DNA from: Morinoia aosen
Taxonomy: Eukaryota > Arthropoda > Malacostraca > Amphipoda > Talitridae
DNA length: 64,000 nt
Assembly: GCA_030386875.1 (NCBI GenBank)
Contig: CM059558.1
Coordinates: 4,535,501-4,599,500 of the forward strand
Direction of reading: 5' to 3'
The position numbers were made by a program, and so were the translations under genes. The notes below the pieces were generated by a model. The model was given only the letters and a program-made list of their open reading frames with translations. It searched no databases and was not told where the DNA came from. Of the stretch, positions 34,197-44,610 are shown in pieces; the first letter of the stretch is position 1; every line of letters begins with the position of its first letter.

Positions 34197-35333
34197 TGAA
34201 CACAACACCTGCCGACGCTGTAACTAGTGGCAGGCAACACCTGCAGACGCAGTAACTGGTGGCAGGCAACACTTGCAGACGCAGTAACTAGTGACAGGCA
34301 ACACCTGCAAACGCAGTAACTAGTGGCAGGCAACACCTGCAGACGCAGTAACTAGTGGCAGGCAACACCTGCAGATGCTGTCACTAGTGGCAGGCAACAC
34401 CTGCAGACGCTGTCACTATTAGCAGACAACACCTGCAGACGCAGTAACTAGTGGCAGACAACACCTGCAGACGCTGTCACTAGTGGCAGACAACACCTGC
34501 AGACGCAGTAACTAGTGGCAGACAACAACACCTGCAGACGCAGTAACTAGTGGCAGACAACACCTGCAGATGCAACAACTAGTGGCAGACAACACCTGCA
34601 GACGCAGTAACTAGTGGCAGACAACAACACCTGCAGACGCAGTAACTAGTGGCAGACAACAACACCTGCAGACGCAGTAACTAGTGGCAGACAACACCTG
34701 CAGACGCAGTAACTAGTGGCAGACAACACCTGCAGACGCAGTAGCTAGTGGCAGACAACAACACCTGCAGACGCAGTAACTAGTGGCAGACAACACCTGC
34801 AGACGCGGTAACTAGTGGCAGACAACAACACCTTCAGACGCAGTAACTAGTGGCAGACAACACCTGCAGACGCAGTAACTAGTGGCAGACAACAACACCT
34901 GCAGACGCAGTAACTAGTGGCAGACAACTACACCTGCAGACGCAGTAACTAGTGGCAGACAACAACACCTACAGACGCAGTAACTAGTGGCAGACAACAA
35001 CACCTGCAGACGCAGTAACTAATGGCAGACATTACTTGCAGACGCAGTAACTAGTGGCAGACAACAACACCTGCAGACGCAGTAACTAGTGGCAGACAAC
35101 AACACCTGCAGACGCAGTAACTAGTGGCAGACAACGACACCTGCAGACGCAGTAACTAGTGGCAGACAACACCTACAGACGCAGTAACTAGTGGCAGACA
35201 ACAACACCTGCAGACGCAGTAACTAGTGGCAGACAACACCTGCAGACGCAGTAGCTAGTGGCAGACAACACCTGCAGACGCAGTAACTAGTGGCAGACAA
35301 CACCTGCAGACGCAGTAGCTAGTGGCAGACTGT
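34197..35333 (-). repeat. A32 tandem array, about 34 units (-), longest in window
   Basis: The inner third uses GGCAGGCAACACC, whereas the rest uses GGCAGACAAC, so the inner units form a separate subfamily. 32- and 35-bp units alternate irregularly. The array stops within a unit at GGCAGACTGTTAGGG. Confidence 0.95.
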
Positions 35334-35950
35334 TAGGGTAGTTTTCATTGCACAAATGCCACTCTATTGTAATTTACAATGACCTCCTCTTGATAATCGT
35401 ACTTAAGTCGCATTATTGTCAAAGCTCTCCGTAAATTATCTCAATGTGATGTACCGTATATCGGTATTGATGTTCATTCAACCGCATTATATTCATTTAG
35501 GGATTATATGACTGCCATATGCCCCATATTTGGGCAAAACAATGTTGTTATTTCTTATAAATCCATTATCTTCAAAATCTCATCATGGTCAAGTAATTAT
35601 TTTCTATAAGCGTGAAGCCAGACCGGTATATTCTAGGTTAAGCATTCAATATCATTTGTAAACAGTCTCATTATCTCATCTATTCTTCCTAACTTACAAA
35701 GGAAAATAAAGACACAAAAGTTCCTGAGTATCAAGTAATAACGCAGACATTCACAAACCACTCAGCTTCCGAGAGAGACACTTTATTAGACGCATAGCAA
35801 ATTTGTAAACTTCACTGCGGAACCCAGATGTAGGCGTCGGCCATGTATGAGGGTGGGTTGCTCACTTCACAATCCACTTTATGAGGATCAATTGGAGCAA
35901 GATGGATCTCCAAATATTTTGGGGTAAATTGCTAATTTTGTCACTCTCTA
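35334..35950. other. No recognisable feature
   Basis: AT-rich intergenic sequence. No ORF, TIR or RNA signal recognised. Confidence 0.4.
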
Positions 35951-36500
35951 ATTCATTTTACAGCCCAGCGGATTCATGGCCAGATTGATGGATAATTTTG
36001 CTGATGAGATCTCCTATAGACATGCTGATTTATGCTACAATAGCTATGCTTATTTATGCCACAATAGCCAAACATTGATATGCTACAAAAGACATGCTGA
36101 TTCATGCTACAATAGACATGCTGATATATGCTACAATAGACATGCTGATTTATGCTACAATAGACATGCTGATTCATGCTACAATAGACATGCTGATATC
36201 AATACTTGCCATTTACGGCTAGCGCACCAACAGCATGCCATGTCACCCATGCGCTCGTTAAATAAAAAAGCTTTTTTTAACTGCATACAACAACAAATAT
36301 AGGCTGAAATAGCAATGCATCAGATCATATAGAAAATAACGATAGGGGCAACAGGAAACAACACTCAATACGTCGATGGGGCTCACAAAAAATCACATAA
36401 TCAGCGTGAAACATATTTTCCACTCCATGAGAACACAAACTAGACCCATAACACAATTTTAATATTTTAGTTACCGTTAAAAAATTTTCTATACTTTTCT
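35950..36500. repeat. Giant-element arm fragment with short A24 array
   Basis: 36015-36200 holds about 8 A24-related units (GACATGCTGATTTATGCTAC). It is followed by AGCGCACCAA and AATAAAAAAGCTT (like 17760-17810) and then AATGCATCAGATCATA and CGTCGATGGGGCTCAC (like 17080-17155). The order differs from the 16-kb arm, so this is a rearranged or deleted copy. Confidence 0.75.
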
Positions 36501-36625
36501 CGAAAAGAAGTAGAAAGAAAACAAACAAACAAACATCGGCATCTTTGGGATGCTTTATTTCCAATCAAGCCTGATACATATGATCTAAGCATTGGTTTTT
36601 CAAATGTCTTATAACTAACACTATA

Positions 36626-37617
36626 CAGGGTGTTTTTTTTTACTTTGAACAAACTTCGAACTTAGGTACAAAAACTCAAAATAAATCGATTTTCATGAAT
36701 GACAAAATGTCCAAAACTCTTTAGTTTTCGAGTTATGGCGTCGCAACGCATGTTTAGAAGTGCATGTTATAACTGGGCCGCACACCAATTGTTATTTAAA
36801 GTTGTTAGTTTTCGAGATTGTCGAATACAATTAAAGCATTTTTTCTCATTTCATTATGGGTTATCCATTCCATGTAATCAACGACAAGATTTCAAGATGC
36901 AATGTGAAACTGAAATACATTTCCATCCATCAAAACCGATGGATTGGCAGAGGTGCTCCTGTAGCATGGCCAGCTAGGTCGCCTGATTTGACGCCACTGG
37001 ATTTCTTCTTGTGGGGAACCATGAAGGACCTCGTGTATGCCACTCCTGTTGAATCAGAACAGGATCTGGTTGGACGCATTGTGGACTCAGCTGGCCGTAT
37101 TACGGAAATGCCTGGCGTGTTTCAATCTGTAAGGCGCTCACTGGCTGTTAGATGTCGTAAATGTGTTGAAGTTCATGGAGGCTATTTCGAGTAACTGTTG
37201 TAATAAAACTGTATTCAAGTTTATTCTTGCGTTAAAGTTCTTACATTAAAGTTTGTATTCATTATGTTTTTTACCTGTGTCCTGCAATGCTTACTGATTA
37301 ATGGTTAGCTTACATGATAATAATTGATAATTACTCATTTAGGACAATTTATTCTTATTTGTAAAACGTGTACGCGCAAATTTCATTGTGAAATTACAAA
37401 AATACTACATTAGTGGGGCCCAAAAACCTCTTTAACTATCAAAGATAGCGCTAAAAGTGGTGCGCGCGTGCAATCCTACTTGAAGTTCAAATATTCTTCA
37501 AGTAACTATAACTCGAAAACTAAAGAGTTTTGGACATTTTGTCATTCATGAAAATCGATTTATTTTGAGTTTTTGTACCTAAGTTCGAAGTTTGTTCAAA
37601 GTAAAAAAAACACCCTG
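36626..37617. mobile_element. Tc1/mariner-superfamily element, 992 bp, with ~112-bp TIRs
   Basis: Begins CAGGGTGTTTTTTTTT and ends with its complement AAAAAAACACCCTG, flanked by TA (36624-36625 and 37618-37619). The inverted repeats run from the ends through TTTTCGAGTTAT (36738) and differ by one T in a homopolymer, by eye. The near-identity suggests recent movement. The internal region carries only the C-terminal part of a transposase, so it is non-autonomous. Confidence 0.93.
36856..37194 (+). pseudogene. C-terminal fragment of mariner-like DDE transposase
   Basis: A 112-codon frame contains GAPVAWPARSPDLTPLDFFL with WG following; the SPDL...DFFLWG block holds the last catalytic acidic residue (D44 here) of the IS630-Tc1-mariner family. 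The first two catalytic Asp regions and the N-terminal helix-turn-helix domain (about two thirds of a ~340-residue protein) are missing. An overlapping 92-codon frame at 36699-36977 runs through the left TIR and is not a gene. The stop TAA follows GGYFE, the natural end of such proteins. Inferred internal-deletion derivative mobilised by a full-length relative. Confidence 0.85.
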
Positions 37618-37877
37618 TATACAGGACACCATGACGGTTCCCCCGTAAAGCCGGTACCCATTTCCGACACCTGGGTTGAGTGGGGTATTGTGCTAGAGCT
37701 TTCCCTTATACCGAACGGGGAAAATTGCCGCGCCAGCGCCGGGATACGAACCCTCGTCTCCAACACACAAGGCCGATCCCTTAACCACTGTGCCACCGCG
37801 AGCACCAGGACTGTTTAGTTAATTTATTACTAGTTACTGCGTCTGCAGGTCTTGTCTGCCACTAGTTACTGCGTCTG

Positions 37878-38248
37878 TGTAAAAGGTAGGGTGACTCAGG
37901 TCAGGGGGATAACTATGCACAAATTCTACATATTATATTAGGAGAACATTTGACAGGAACGAACGATAGATAACACTTGACAGGAACGAACGATAGATAA
38001 CACTTGACAGGAACGAACGATAGATAACACTTGACAGGAACGAACGATGGTTAACAGTGAATGCAGCTCACGGAACAATACGTGAAAATAGAAGTTGAAT
38101 AATATGCTCTCGGAATACTCTCTTCTGCCAGACGCAGCATCAGACCCCATGGAGTGGCGCACGGACTGCCTGAGGTCACATGACAACCGGGTCAGAGAAG
38201 GTCGCGCAAGAATGAACACGAGACGAAAATATGATGTACGCTTTTACA
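37878..38248. mobile_element. Probable solo LTR, 371 bp
   Basis: Starts TGTAAAAGGTAGGG and ends CGCTTTTACA, with TG...CA termini and an 8-bp inverted end (TGTAAAAG/CTTTTACA). It is flanked on both sides by GTCTG (37873-37877 and 38249-38253), a 5-bp target duplication inside an A32 unit. It contains four 27-bp tandem units (37950-38056). No coding. A solo LTR left by LTR-LTR recombination is the simplest reading; a short TIR element is the alternative. Confidence 0.8.
37950..38056. repeat. 27-bp tandem repeat (4 units) inside the solo LTR
   Basis: Four units starting TTGACAGGAACGAACGATAG, the last diverging (GATGGTTAAC). Short tandem repeats in an LTR U3 are often transcription-factor binding clusters; here that is inference only. 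Confidence 0.92.
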
Positions 38249-38682
38249 GTCTGCAGGTGTTGTCTGCCACTAGTTACTGCATCTGCAGGTGTTGTCTGCC
38301 ACTAGTTACTGCGTCTGAAGGTGTCGTCTGCCACTACTTACTGCGTCTGCAGGTTTTGTCTGCCACAAGTTACTGCGTATGCAGGTGTTGTCTGCCACTA
38401 GTTACTGCGTCTGCAGGTGTTGTCTGCCTCAAGTTACTGCGTCTGCAGGTGTTGTCTGCCACTAGTTTCTGCGTCTGAAGGTGTTGTCTGCCTCAATTTA
38501 CTGCGTCTGCAGGTGTTGTCTGCCACTAGTTATTGCGTCTGCAGGTGTTGTCTGCCACAGGTTACTGCGCCTGCAGGTGTTGTCTGCTACTAGTTACTGC
38601 GTCTGCAGGTGTTGTCTGCCACTAGTTACTGCATCAGCAGGTGTTGTCTGCCACAAGTTACTGCGTCAGCAGGTGTTGTGTT

Positions 38683-39750
38683 CACGGCGATCGTCCTAAA
38701 ATTGTAAACTAACATTTATCCCCACCATCAGCAAAAGTCTCATTACTCACGGCCAAACGATGCAACATTCAACATTTAGGCAGTAAGCTGCACAACAAAA
38801 GGTTAAAGGTTAGGTTAACATCGGCATCTTTGGGATGCTTTATTTCCAATCAAGCCTGATACATATGATCTTAGCATTGGTTTTTCAAATGTCTTATAAC
38901 TAACCCTATATATAGGACACCATGACGGTTCCCCGGTAAAGCCGGTACCCATTTCCGACACCTGGGTTGAGTGGGGTATTGTGCTTGAGCTTTCCCTTAT
39001 ACCCAACGGGGAAAATCTCCACGCCAGCGCCGGGATACGGACCCTCGTCTCCAGCATACGAGCCCGATCCCTTAACCGCTGTGCCATGGAGAGCACAAAA
39101 TGGCGGCAGCTCGTAGAAATTGAGTACAGGTTTGTGTTTAGGAAGTCGGTTATTTAAATGATGGACTGACTCAATCAAACGAACAGCTTTCTTTCAGTGC
39201 ATCTTGTTCTTCGTCGGAGGTAGCGTGCACGTTAAGGTATCCACCATACGCCATCTCTACGGCAGAACTTCAGCGATATGAGCCCAACAGGCTGCAAAAA
39301 TATATGAATTTGAGCTAAAAATCGACATACACGCGTCCCGCTCTTGCAATTGGATTCGCTTCACCTAAATTGTAGGGATATGAACTTGACGACTTCACAA
39401 ATATGTCAGGTTATTCCCAAACATTGATATAATTGAAAATTTAGTCATATAAAAGTTTCAGCAAGTTTCTTTTTATCGCAGTTTTTATCGCATTTTAATA
39501 TCATCTCACAATATTTTTAGAAATTTTAACCATGCAATTTTTGGATGACTAAGTTATTTTAATATAGAGCTATCAAAGTCCATGTGAAGTAGGTTTTCAC
39601 TTCAGTGTTCAATTCAACTGAACTTCAACGCGCCAACCACCATCGTTGATGCTGGTGCTGGTTATTATCGTTCCTTAAATAATCATAGTTGTAGAAATAA
39701 ATACTTTACCGTTTTCTTCTTATTTTATATGTTAAGACATCAGTTGTTAC
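38683..39750. repeat. Inner segment and core half of foldback element A, with SINE
   Basis: 38690-38795 plus 39098-39250 equals the inner segment of element A (reverse complement of 9560-9774 and beyond, e.g. CTTTCTTTCAGTGCATCTTG-type sequence). It continues to an A17 remnant at 39753. The SINE at 38797-39094 interrupts it; GCACAA lies on both sides, a likely target duplication. Confidence 0.75.
38797..39094 (-). mobile_element. tRNA-headed SINE, copy 2 (uninterrupted, ~300 bp)
   Basis: Minus strand: head with TGGCACAGCGGTTAAGG (A box region) and GGTCCGTATCC (B box region, one change from copy 1), body with CACTCAACCCAGGTGTCGG, the site TATATATAGGG where copy 1 has its mariner insertion, then ATGCCGATG and a TTAACCTAACC tail (38797-38820). 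No ORF; mobilisation would need a LINE partner, not identified here. Confidence 0.88.
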
Positions 39751-39752
39751 GG

Positions 39753-39794
39753 TGGTGGTGTAGGTACGGTGCTGGTGTAGGTACGGTGCTGGGG
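39753..39794. repeat. A17 array remnant
   Basis: Two to three units (GTGTAGGTACGGTGCTG) in the same orientation as 1-1077, followed by an insertion. The other side of the insertion (44631-44642) resumes TAGGTACGGAGC, so a short A17 tract was split by the 39797-44630 element. Confidence 0.85.
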
Positions 39795-39989
39795 TACCCT
39801 ACATACAATGTCACATGGAAGCCACGTGGTTAGGTGCTGGTTACGTGGATTTTAGTTGGCAAAATGGATTTACCACTGAATATACTCATCATAGCCATAT
39901 TAGTACATTGCATGCTGGATTTGATACGTGGGATCCACGTGTGATTTCCTATTAGCTACCACATTGCCTTCAAATAAATTTTTCCACAT

Positions 39990-41900
39990 GGGAGGCACGT
40001 GTGTATGGAACGTACTTGCTTATGAACGGCTTTTAAGAAAATATTGCGTATATATAAATATTAAAATAATTGTTATATGTTTTCGATGAAATGTCAAAGA
40101 TTCCATTCAGACTTCAGAGCACATATTAAATTCTACATTTATAACCAATTACCCGTTTACACATCAGATTATTCCCAAATTTACTAATATTTTCTTGATG
40201 GTCAAAAATGTATACGTTATTATTTGTAGTATTCAGGGTCAAGCTGAGATAAAAGAAACTCTTTGTGCTAAAAAATCTAACATTCGCCTTTTCAAGTCTT
40301 AGTTGTGTCTTATTCAGTTGTAATGCTCATTTTAAACATTAGTAATAACTAATAAGTTAATCATTTCCTATGAAATATATGCTGATAATCTCTTTGAACC
40401 AAAAATTGGGATAACTAAATTCTATATATGCGTCTGGTGTGATTTCAAAAGCTTTCGTAAAATAATACTGAAAGACAGAACACACCAATGAATAAATTGT
40501 TATACACACATGAAACTATTTGGATAAGTTTTGACGTTTCGATTTCGAAAGAATGTGCATCTGGCAACTACCCCTCCTCTCAGACGTTGTGGCACCTCCT
40601 ATTCAAACTTCCGTGCTCCGTCTTCCGACCGTGGCCGTTCTGCTCAAGACGTGATCGGTGTTAATTGTGCTCCTGTATATTTCTAGGAACATCATTCAAT
40701 TCGCAGTATTAGTGAATCTAAGTGGAAGATAGGGATAATTAACAAGACGAGCTTTTCACTGTCCATATTAGAGACATTAAAACTGAGCATAGTTCTTATG
40801 TGCTGCTGGTTAAAGCGATACGGCTGGTTAATTTGTCTTCATTACTTTCTGTTGAACTGTAGCTCATTTTGGTACTGAAGCCATGAACAATAATCTGATT
40901 TTATTACAATAATTCTCTCATAAGCACGCCGTTGTGATGAGGAGTGATGAGTCGCTGGAAATCGTGTAAGATTAATATACAGAGTTCTAGTTCTTATATA
41001 AATGTAAACCTTTCGACAGTAATGATAACTTTAATTGCGCCATTTCTCGTTTGCGCTGAATGAATAAAATATCTTCTAAATCTTTTTCTTGTAATTCATT
41101 TTGTTGCTTTGTGGTACTTATGCTATAAAATATATTTACGTAAGCATTTAAATTTGAAATACCGCCTAAGAAATCCATCATTACAATTATTGACTGGTAA
41201 AATTTTGTTTCTTATTTCATTATTTATTGTGTTGACCTTCATTTTGAGGGTTTATCAGTCTTCACATTATGGATGAGGTTTGCGAGTATAATTTATTTTG
41301 TCAATGTTTTGCCTGAATTTGTCATGACACAATAGAAATATACAATGAAGGACAAATTTACACCCTAAAATGCATAAACATGTATTCACAACCATTATAT
41401 ATGAATTTGAACGAATTGGAAGTGAATTGTTAAAAAATTTTCATGCATTTGAGGGGTAAATTCATTCTTCATAGTTAATTTTTATAGAACCATGATGTTT
41501 CATATGTGAACATTAAAGTTAGCGCTGCCATTTTATCATATTTAAGGAACTAAATTTGTTTCTAAGAAAAGTTAACAAAATCCAAGAATGAACAATTAAG
41601 CTAGTACAATTTCTCGATTTTGATTGATGAAGTTTGCGGTGCAATTATATTTTAGGAATTTGATTTGCTTTAATAAAAATGTTACAATTCATAACTGAAC
41701 AATTCATCTGTCATCTTGCTTTTTCGAGTTTGAATATTTATATTCCCTGCCATAGTATTGGTGGACTTTAATTTTTTCTAGAAATCATTGCAAAATAAAA
41801 CAAAAAATTCCTTGCTGACGGTCAGGTTTTTCCATTCCAAATTAATGTGGTGGATATCTGCCCTAGAAAAAATTTATGAACGTGCTTTTACTACGAACAC
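39990..41900. other. Non-coding interior of the CCCTACATAC element
   Basis: AT-rich with no ORF over 64 codons carrying a motif, and no terminal repeat or RNA signal. Nothing could be assigned. Confidence 0.4.
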
Positions 41901-41905
41901 CCAAA

Positions 41906-43554
41906 CTGGGTGTCCCCCCAAAATGTCCCCGACTTGTCGGTTGATTATATCTCCGCAATAAATTAACATATTTGAGATGTCTTTTTTTCACAGTGTAGCA
42001 AATTTAGTTTCTTTTTCGAATAATTTACGTTTTTGAAAATAGTTTAATAACCACTTAAGTGTTATGACATACTATGCGGTTGCGGCAGCGGGAAACTGTT
42101 ACCGCGACCGCGCGCGGTAAAAACGCATTTGTAGGTAGATGACACATTGGCGCGCTAACCGTGAAGGTTGTCGCGCGTTTTTTCGTACAGTGCTGTTTGG
42201 AACTCTGAACAGAATGGAGGTTTCACATTTCATAAATGTTGCCACTGTGTGCGCAGGTGAAAGCGAAGGATTATTGGATATGCCTCGTGTACGGAGATAT
42301 TTCGTGCACCCATACAACGTGGCTGAGACAAGTTTCCTCGTTTTTATGAAAATATTAGAGAGCACAGTGATAAATGAAATAATAATTGCTATTACAAATC
42401 AGAAATAATAATAGATAATAGATAAAATAATAATAATAAATAATATTTGATGAAAATATATGGATATCTTCCTGATATTCTATGGGAAACTAGAAATGAA
42501 TTGCGTTTACTGCAGCGCTGTGAGCGGCTAACGTGTCACTAGTCATTACTTTCCGTGTTGACTGCTCTAAACCGCGCCGCGGTAAATCTCCTTCCGCCGA
42601 CACGCGCGGTAGAAAAAATACCGCGCGCGTTTTCCGCGCCGCGGTTTCTCTAGTATGTCAGGCCTGGTAAGACAACACGTGCTGACGGATTTGCGGCTAC
42701 CGCAGCTTTGCGCGGAAGCGCGTTTTAACGCTTAGTATGTCACTACATTAACAGTGATCGATTTACTAAAAGAGGCAGAAAAACTAATTGTTCAAAGGAA
42801 AGTTTTAAAAACAACACTGGTGATCTTCTTCATTTCCCAATACCTACTGTTAAGAATAATTTCACAATGATGTATCCTACATACCGCCAAGTCTTTAAAC
42901 CCTCTGAGAGGTTATTTACTTTCTTATTTCATCATTTGAAGACACTTAAAATGCAGCTAACTAACTATCAATGAATTTCCATCGTATTGGAATACGAAGC
43001 AATGGAAATCTATAAAAAAGTTTGAAAAGCATTTAATGAAACATTCCCGGAAACGAACTCGTCATATAAGAAGACTGTGTTTCTCACTGTTAGAAAATAT
43101 GGAAGAAAATTTAATGCTCTTACTTTTTCACCGCTTTTCGTTGCTTCATATTCATTCCAATACGATGAAAATTCTTTGATCGTTAGTGAGCTGCATTTTG
43201 AGTGTCTTCAGACTTCAAATGATGAAATAAGAAAGTAAATAACCTCTCAGAGGGTTTAAAGACTTGGCGGTGTGTAGCATACATCATTGTGAAATTATTC
43301 TTAACAGTAGGTATTCAGAAATGAAGAAGATCACCAGTGTTGTTTTTAAAACTTTCATTTGAACAATTAGTTTTTCTACCTCTTTTAGTAAATCGATCAC
43401 TGTTAAGTGGTTTTAAACGATTTTCAAAAACTTAAATTATTCGAAAAAGAAACGAAATTTGCAACACTGTGAAAGAAAGACATTTCAAATATGTTTATTT
43501 ATTGCGGAGATATAATCAATCGAAAAGTCGGGGACATTTTCATGGGACACCCGG
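41906..43554. mobile_element. Mariner-like long-TIR MITE, ~960 bp plus a 690-bp insertion
   Basis: Ends C(T/C)GGGTGTCCC and its complement. The arms run 41906-42057 plus 42748-43000 (left) and 43160-43554 (right, inverted), with matching order TGTCCCCGAC, GGAGATATAATC, CGATTTACTAAAAGAGG, TTTAAAAACAACACTGG, AACCTCTCAGAGGG-type blocks. The arms are about 400 bp, so the sequence is essentially one hairpin with ~150 bp between. The GGGTGTCCC end resembles insect mariner ends. No transposase. Confidence 0.82.
42058..42747. mobile_element. Harbinger-like element, 690 bp, TTA target duplication
   Basis: Flanked by TTA (42055-42057 and 42748-42750). Subterminal inverted TGACATACTA (42065 on) and TAGTATGTCA (ending about 42742), plus a second TAGTATGTCA at about 42651. 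The uninterrupted site is preserved in the opposite arm of the host MITE (ACCACTTAACAGTGATCG, reverse complement near 43395). Both termini are very GC-rich with CCGCGCGCGG-type words. An 89-codon plus frame (42139-42408) includes RRYFVHPYN, a short motif typical near the N terminus of insect Harbinger transposases; the rest is missing. Confidence 0.75.
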
Positions 43555-43559
43555 TATAG

Positions 43560-44220
43560 CGTGGTGTAAGTTATGCCATGGAGGGTTCATAGTCTTTGTT
43601 CTTCTTTGAAAGCCTTATTTATAGAAGCATTCAATTTTTGAATTTATCTTATTACAAGTCAATGAGTACAAAGAAAATTTGAAATGTTTGAATAATGGAA
43701 TTATTCACTGCATCTTAGCCTGGCTGTTAACCCTACTTTCTTCACTCGGGAAAAAATATCGCAATTTGCAAGTTGCTCCGAGATCGTCGGTTGATATTTC
43801 ATTCACAATGCATGTGCGCCTTTGTGAATTAACAGCCTTGTGACATAAATATCAGCATAATACTTGTATATATGTCACTAAAACACGCTACAAAGAGTGG
43901 TGGAGGCTGCCATGAAACCCTATGAATACTGAAATGCCATTCCTTTCGCCACTAATTACTGTCCCGGCTGATAAATTACTGCAAAGCAAGTCGCGAAACA
44001 TTTGCATGAGTGTTCATAAAATAACCATATATGGAATCAAGGATTAGTGAGGGAGGAGAATGGCATTTTGGGGGGACGTGTTCTACACGTTTGATTGCAA
44101 ACAGGTAATCTCCTACAAGACATGACAATGCAGCGGCACCGTCACACCGAAGCGATCAACTAACTTTGATAACCACATGGAAACGGTGTATAATACACGT
44201 CAGTAGAATTCATGGTAAGT
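43560..44220. other. No recognisable feature
   Basis: AT-rich DNA inside the CCCTACATAC element. No ORF or repeat boundary was recognised. Confidence 0.4.
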
Positions 44221-44310
44221 CTGCTTGATTCATAGATGGAACCCACGCGTAATTACCAAATGGATCTTAGCTGGCAGAAGCGAGGGATAACCATGAGGCA
44301 TATGGTATCC

Positions 44311-44610
44311 ATGTAGAACCCACATCCTCGACACGTGTCCTAACCATGTGGGCACCAGGTGGGGCCACTTTCCAAAAGTCCATGTGGTTTCCACATAGCA
44401 TGGGCAGATAGAACCCATATGTAAAACATCTACAATCCATGTCGTAACCATGTGGTTTCCATGTAGAACCCACATCCTCGACAAGTGTCCTAACCATGTG
44501 GGTACCAGGTGGGGCCACTTTCCAAAAGTCCATGTGGTTTCCACATAGCATGGGCAGATAGAACCCATATGGCAAACATGGACAATCCATGTCGTAACCA
44601 TGTGGCTTCC
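44311..44610. repeat. 150-bp tandem duplication (2 units)
   Basis: Two 150-base units start ATGTAGAACCCACATCC at 44311 and 44461 with few differences (ACACGTGTCC/ACAAGTGTCC, GGGCACC/GGGTACC). They are dense in CCATGTGG and CCACATGG words, many of them near-palindromic with neighbours. The 150-bp period keeps minus-strand frames open across both units (50-residue repeats), which should not be read as genes. Confidence 0.95.

Larger units (their letters stand above)
29088..35333. mobile_element. Foldback-type element B, inverted copy split by piggyBac
   Basis: Same structure and sequence as 21662-23940 but in opposite orientation: its left inner end (29723-30230) matches the right inner end of the first copy, and 33300-34200 matches the first copy's left inner end. 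The piggyBac element at 30235-33295 interrupts it at a TTAA, and the uninterrupted counterpart in the first copy lies near 22990-23030. Arrays here are longer (about 19 and 34 units). Confidence 0.8.
36515..37805 (-). mobile_element. tRNA-headed SINE, copy 1, split by a mariner-family element
   Basis: Read on the minus strand, the head (37805 down to about 37735) has an A-box-like TGGCACAGTGG and a B-box-like GGTTCGTATCC, the internal RNA polymerase III promoter of tRNA-derived SINEs. A ~190-base body follows, then the 3' part (36625 down to 36533) and a (GTTT)n tail at 36515-36532. The 992-bp element 36626-37617 interrupts it. The uninterrupted equivalent is 38797-39094. Confidence 0.88.
37830..38690 (+). 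repeat. A32 array (+), interrupted by a solo LTR
   Basis: Two units at 37830-37877 and about 13 units at 38249-38690, with the LTR at 37878-38248 between. Units here are more diverged than elsewhere (CTGCCTCAAGTTACTG, CTGCCACAAGTTACTG). The array ends at GTGTTCACGGCGATCG, the inner segment. Confidence 0.93.

Noticed and set aside
37735..37805. Functional tRNA gene
   Set aside because: A and B boxes are present, but the sequence continues into a shared ~300-bp SINE body in both copies and lacks a convincing full cloverleaf.
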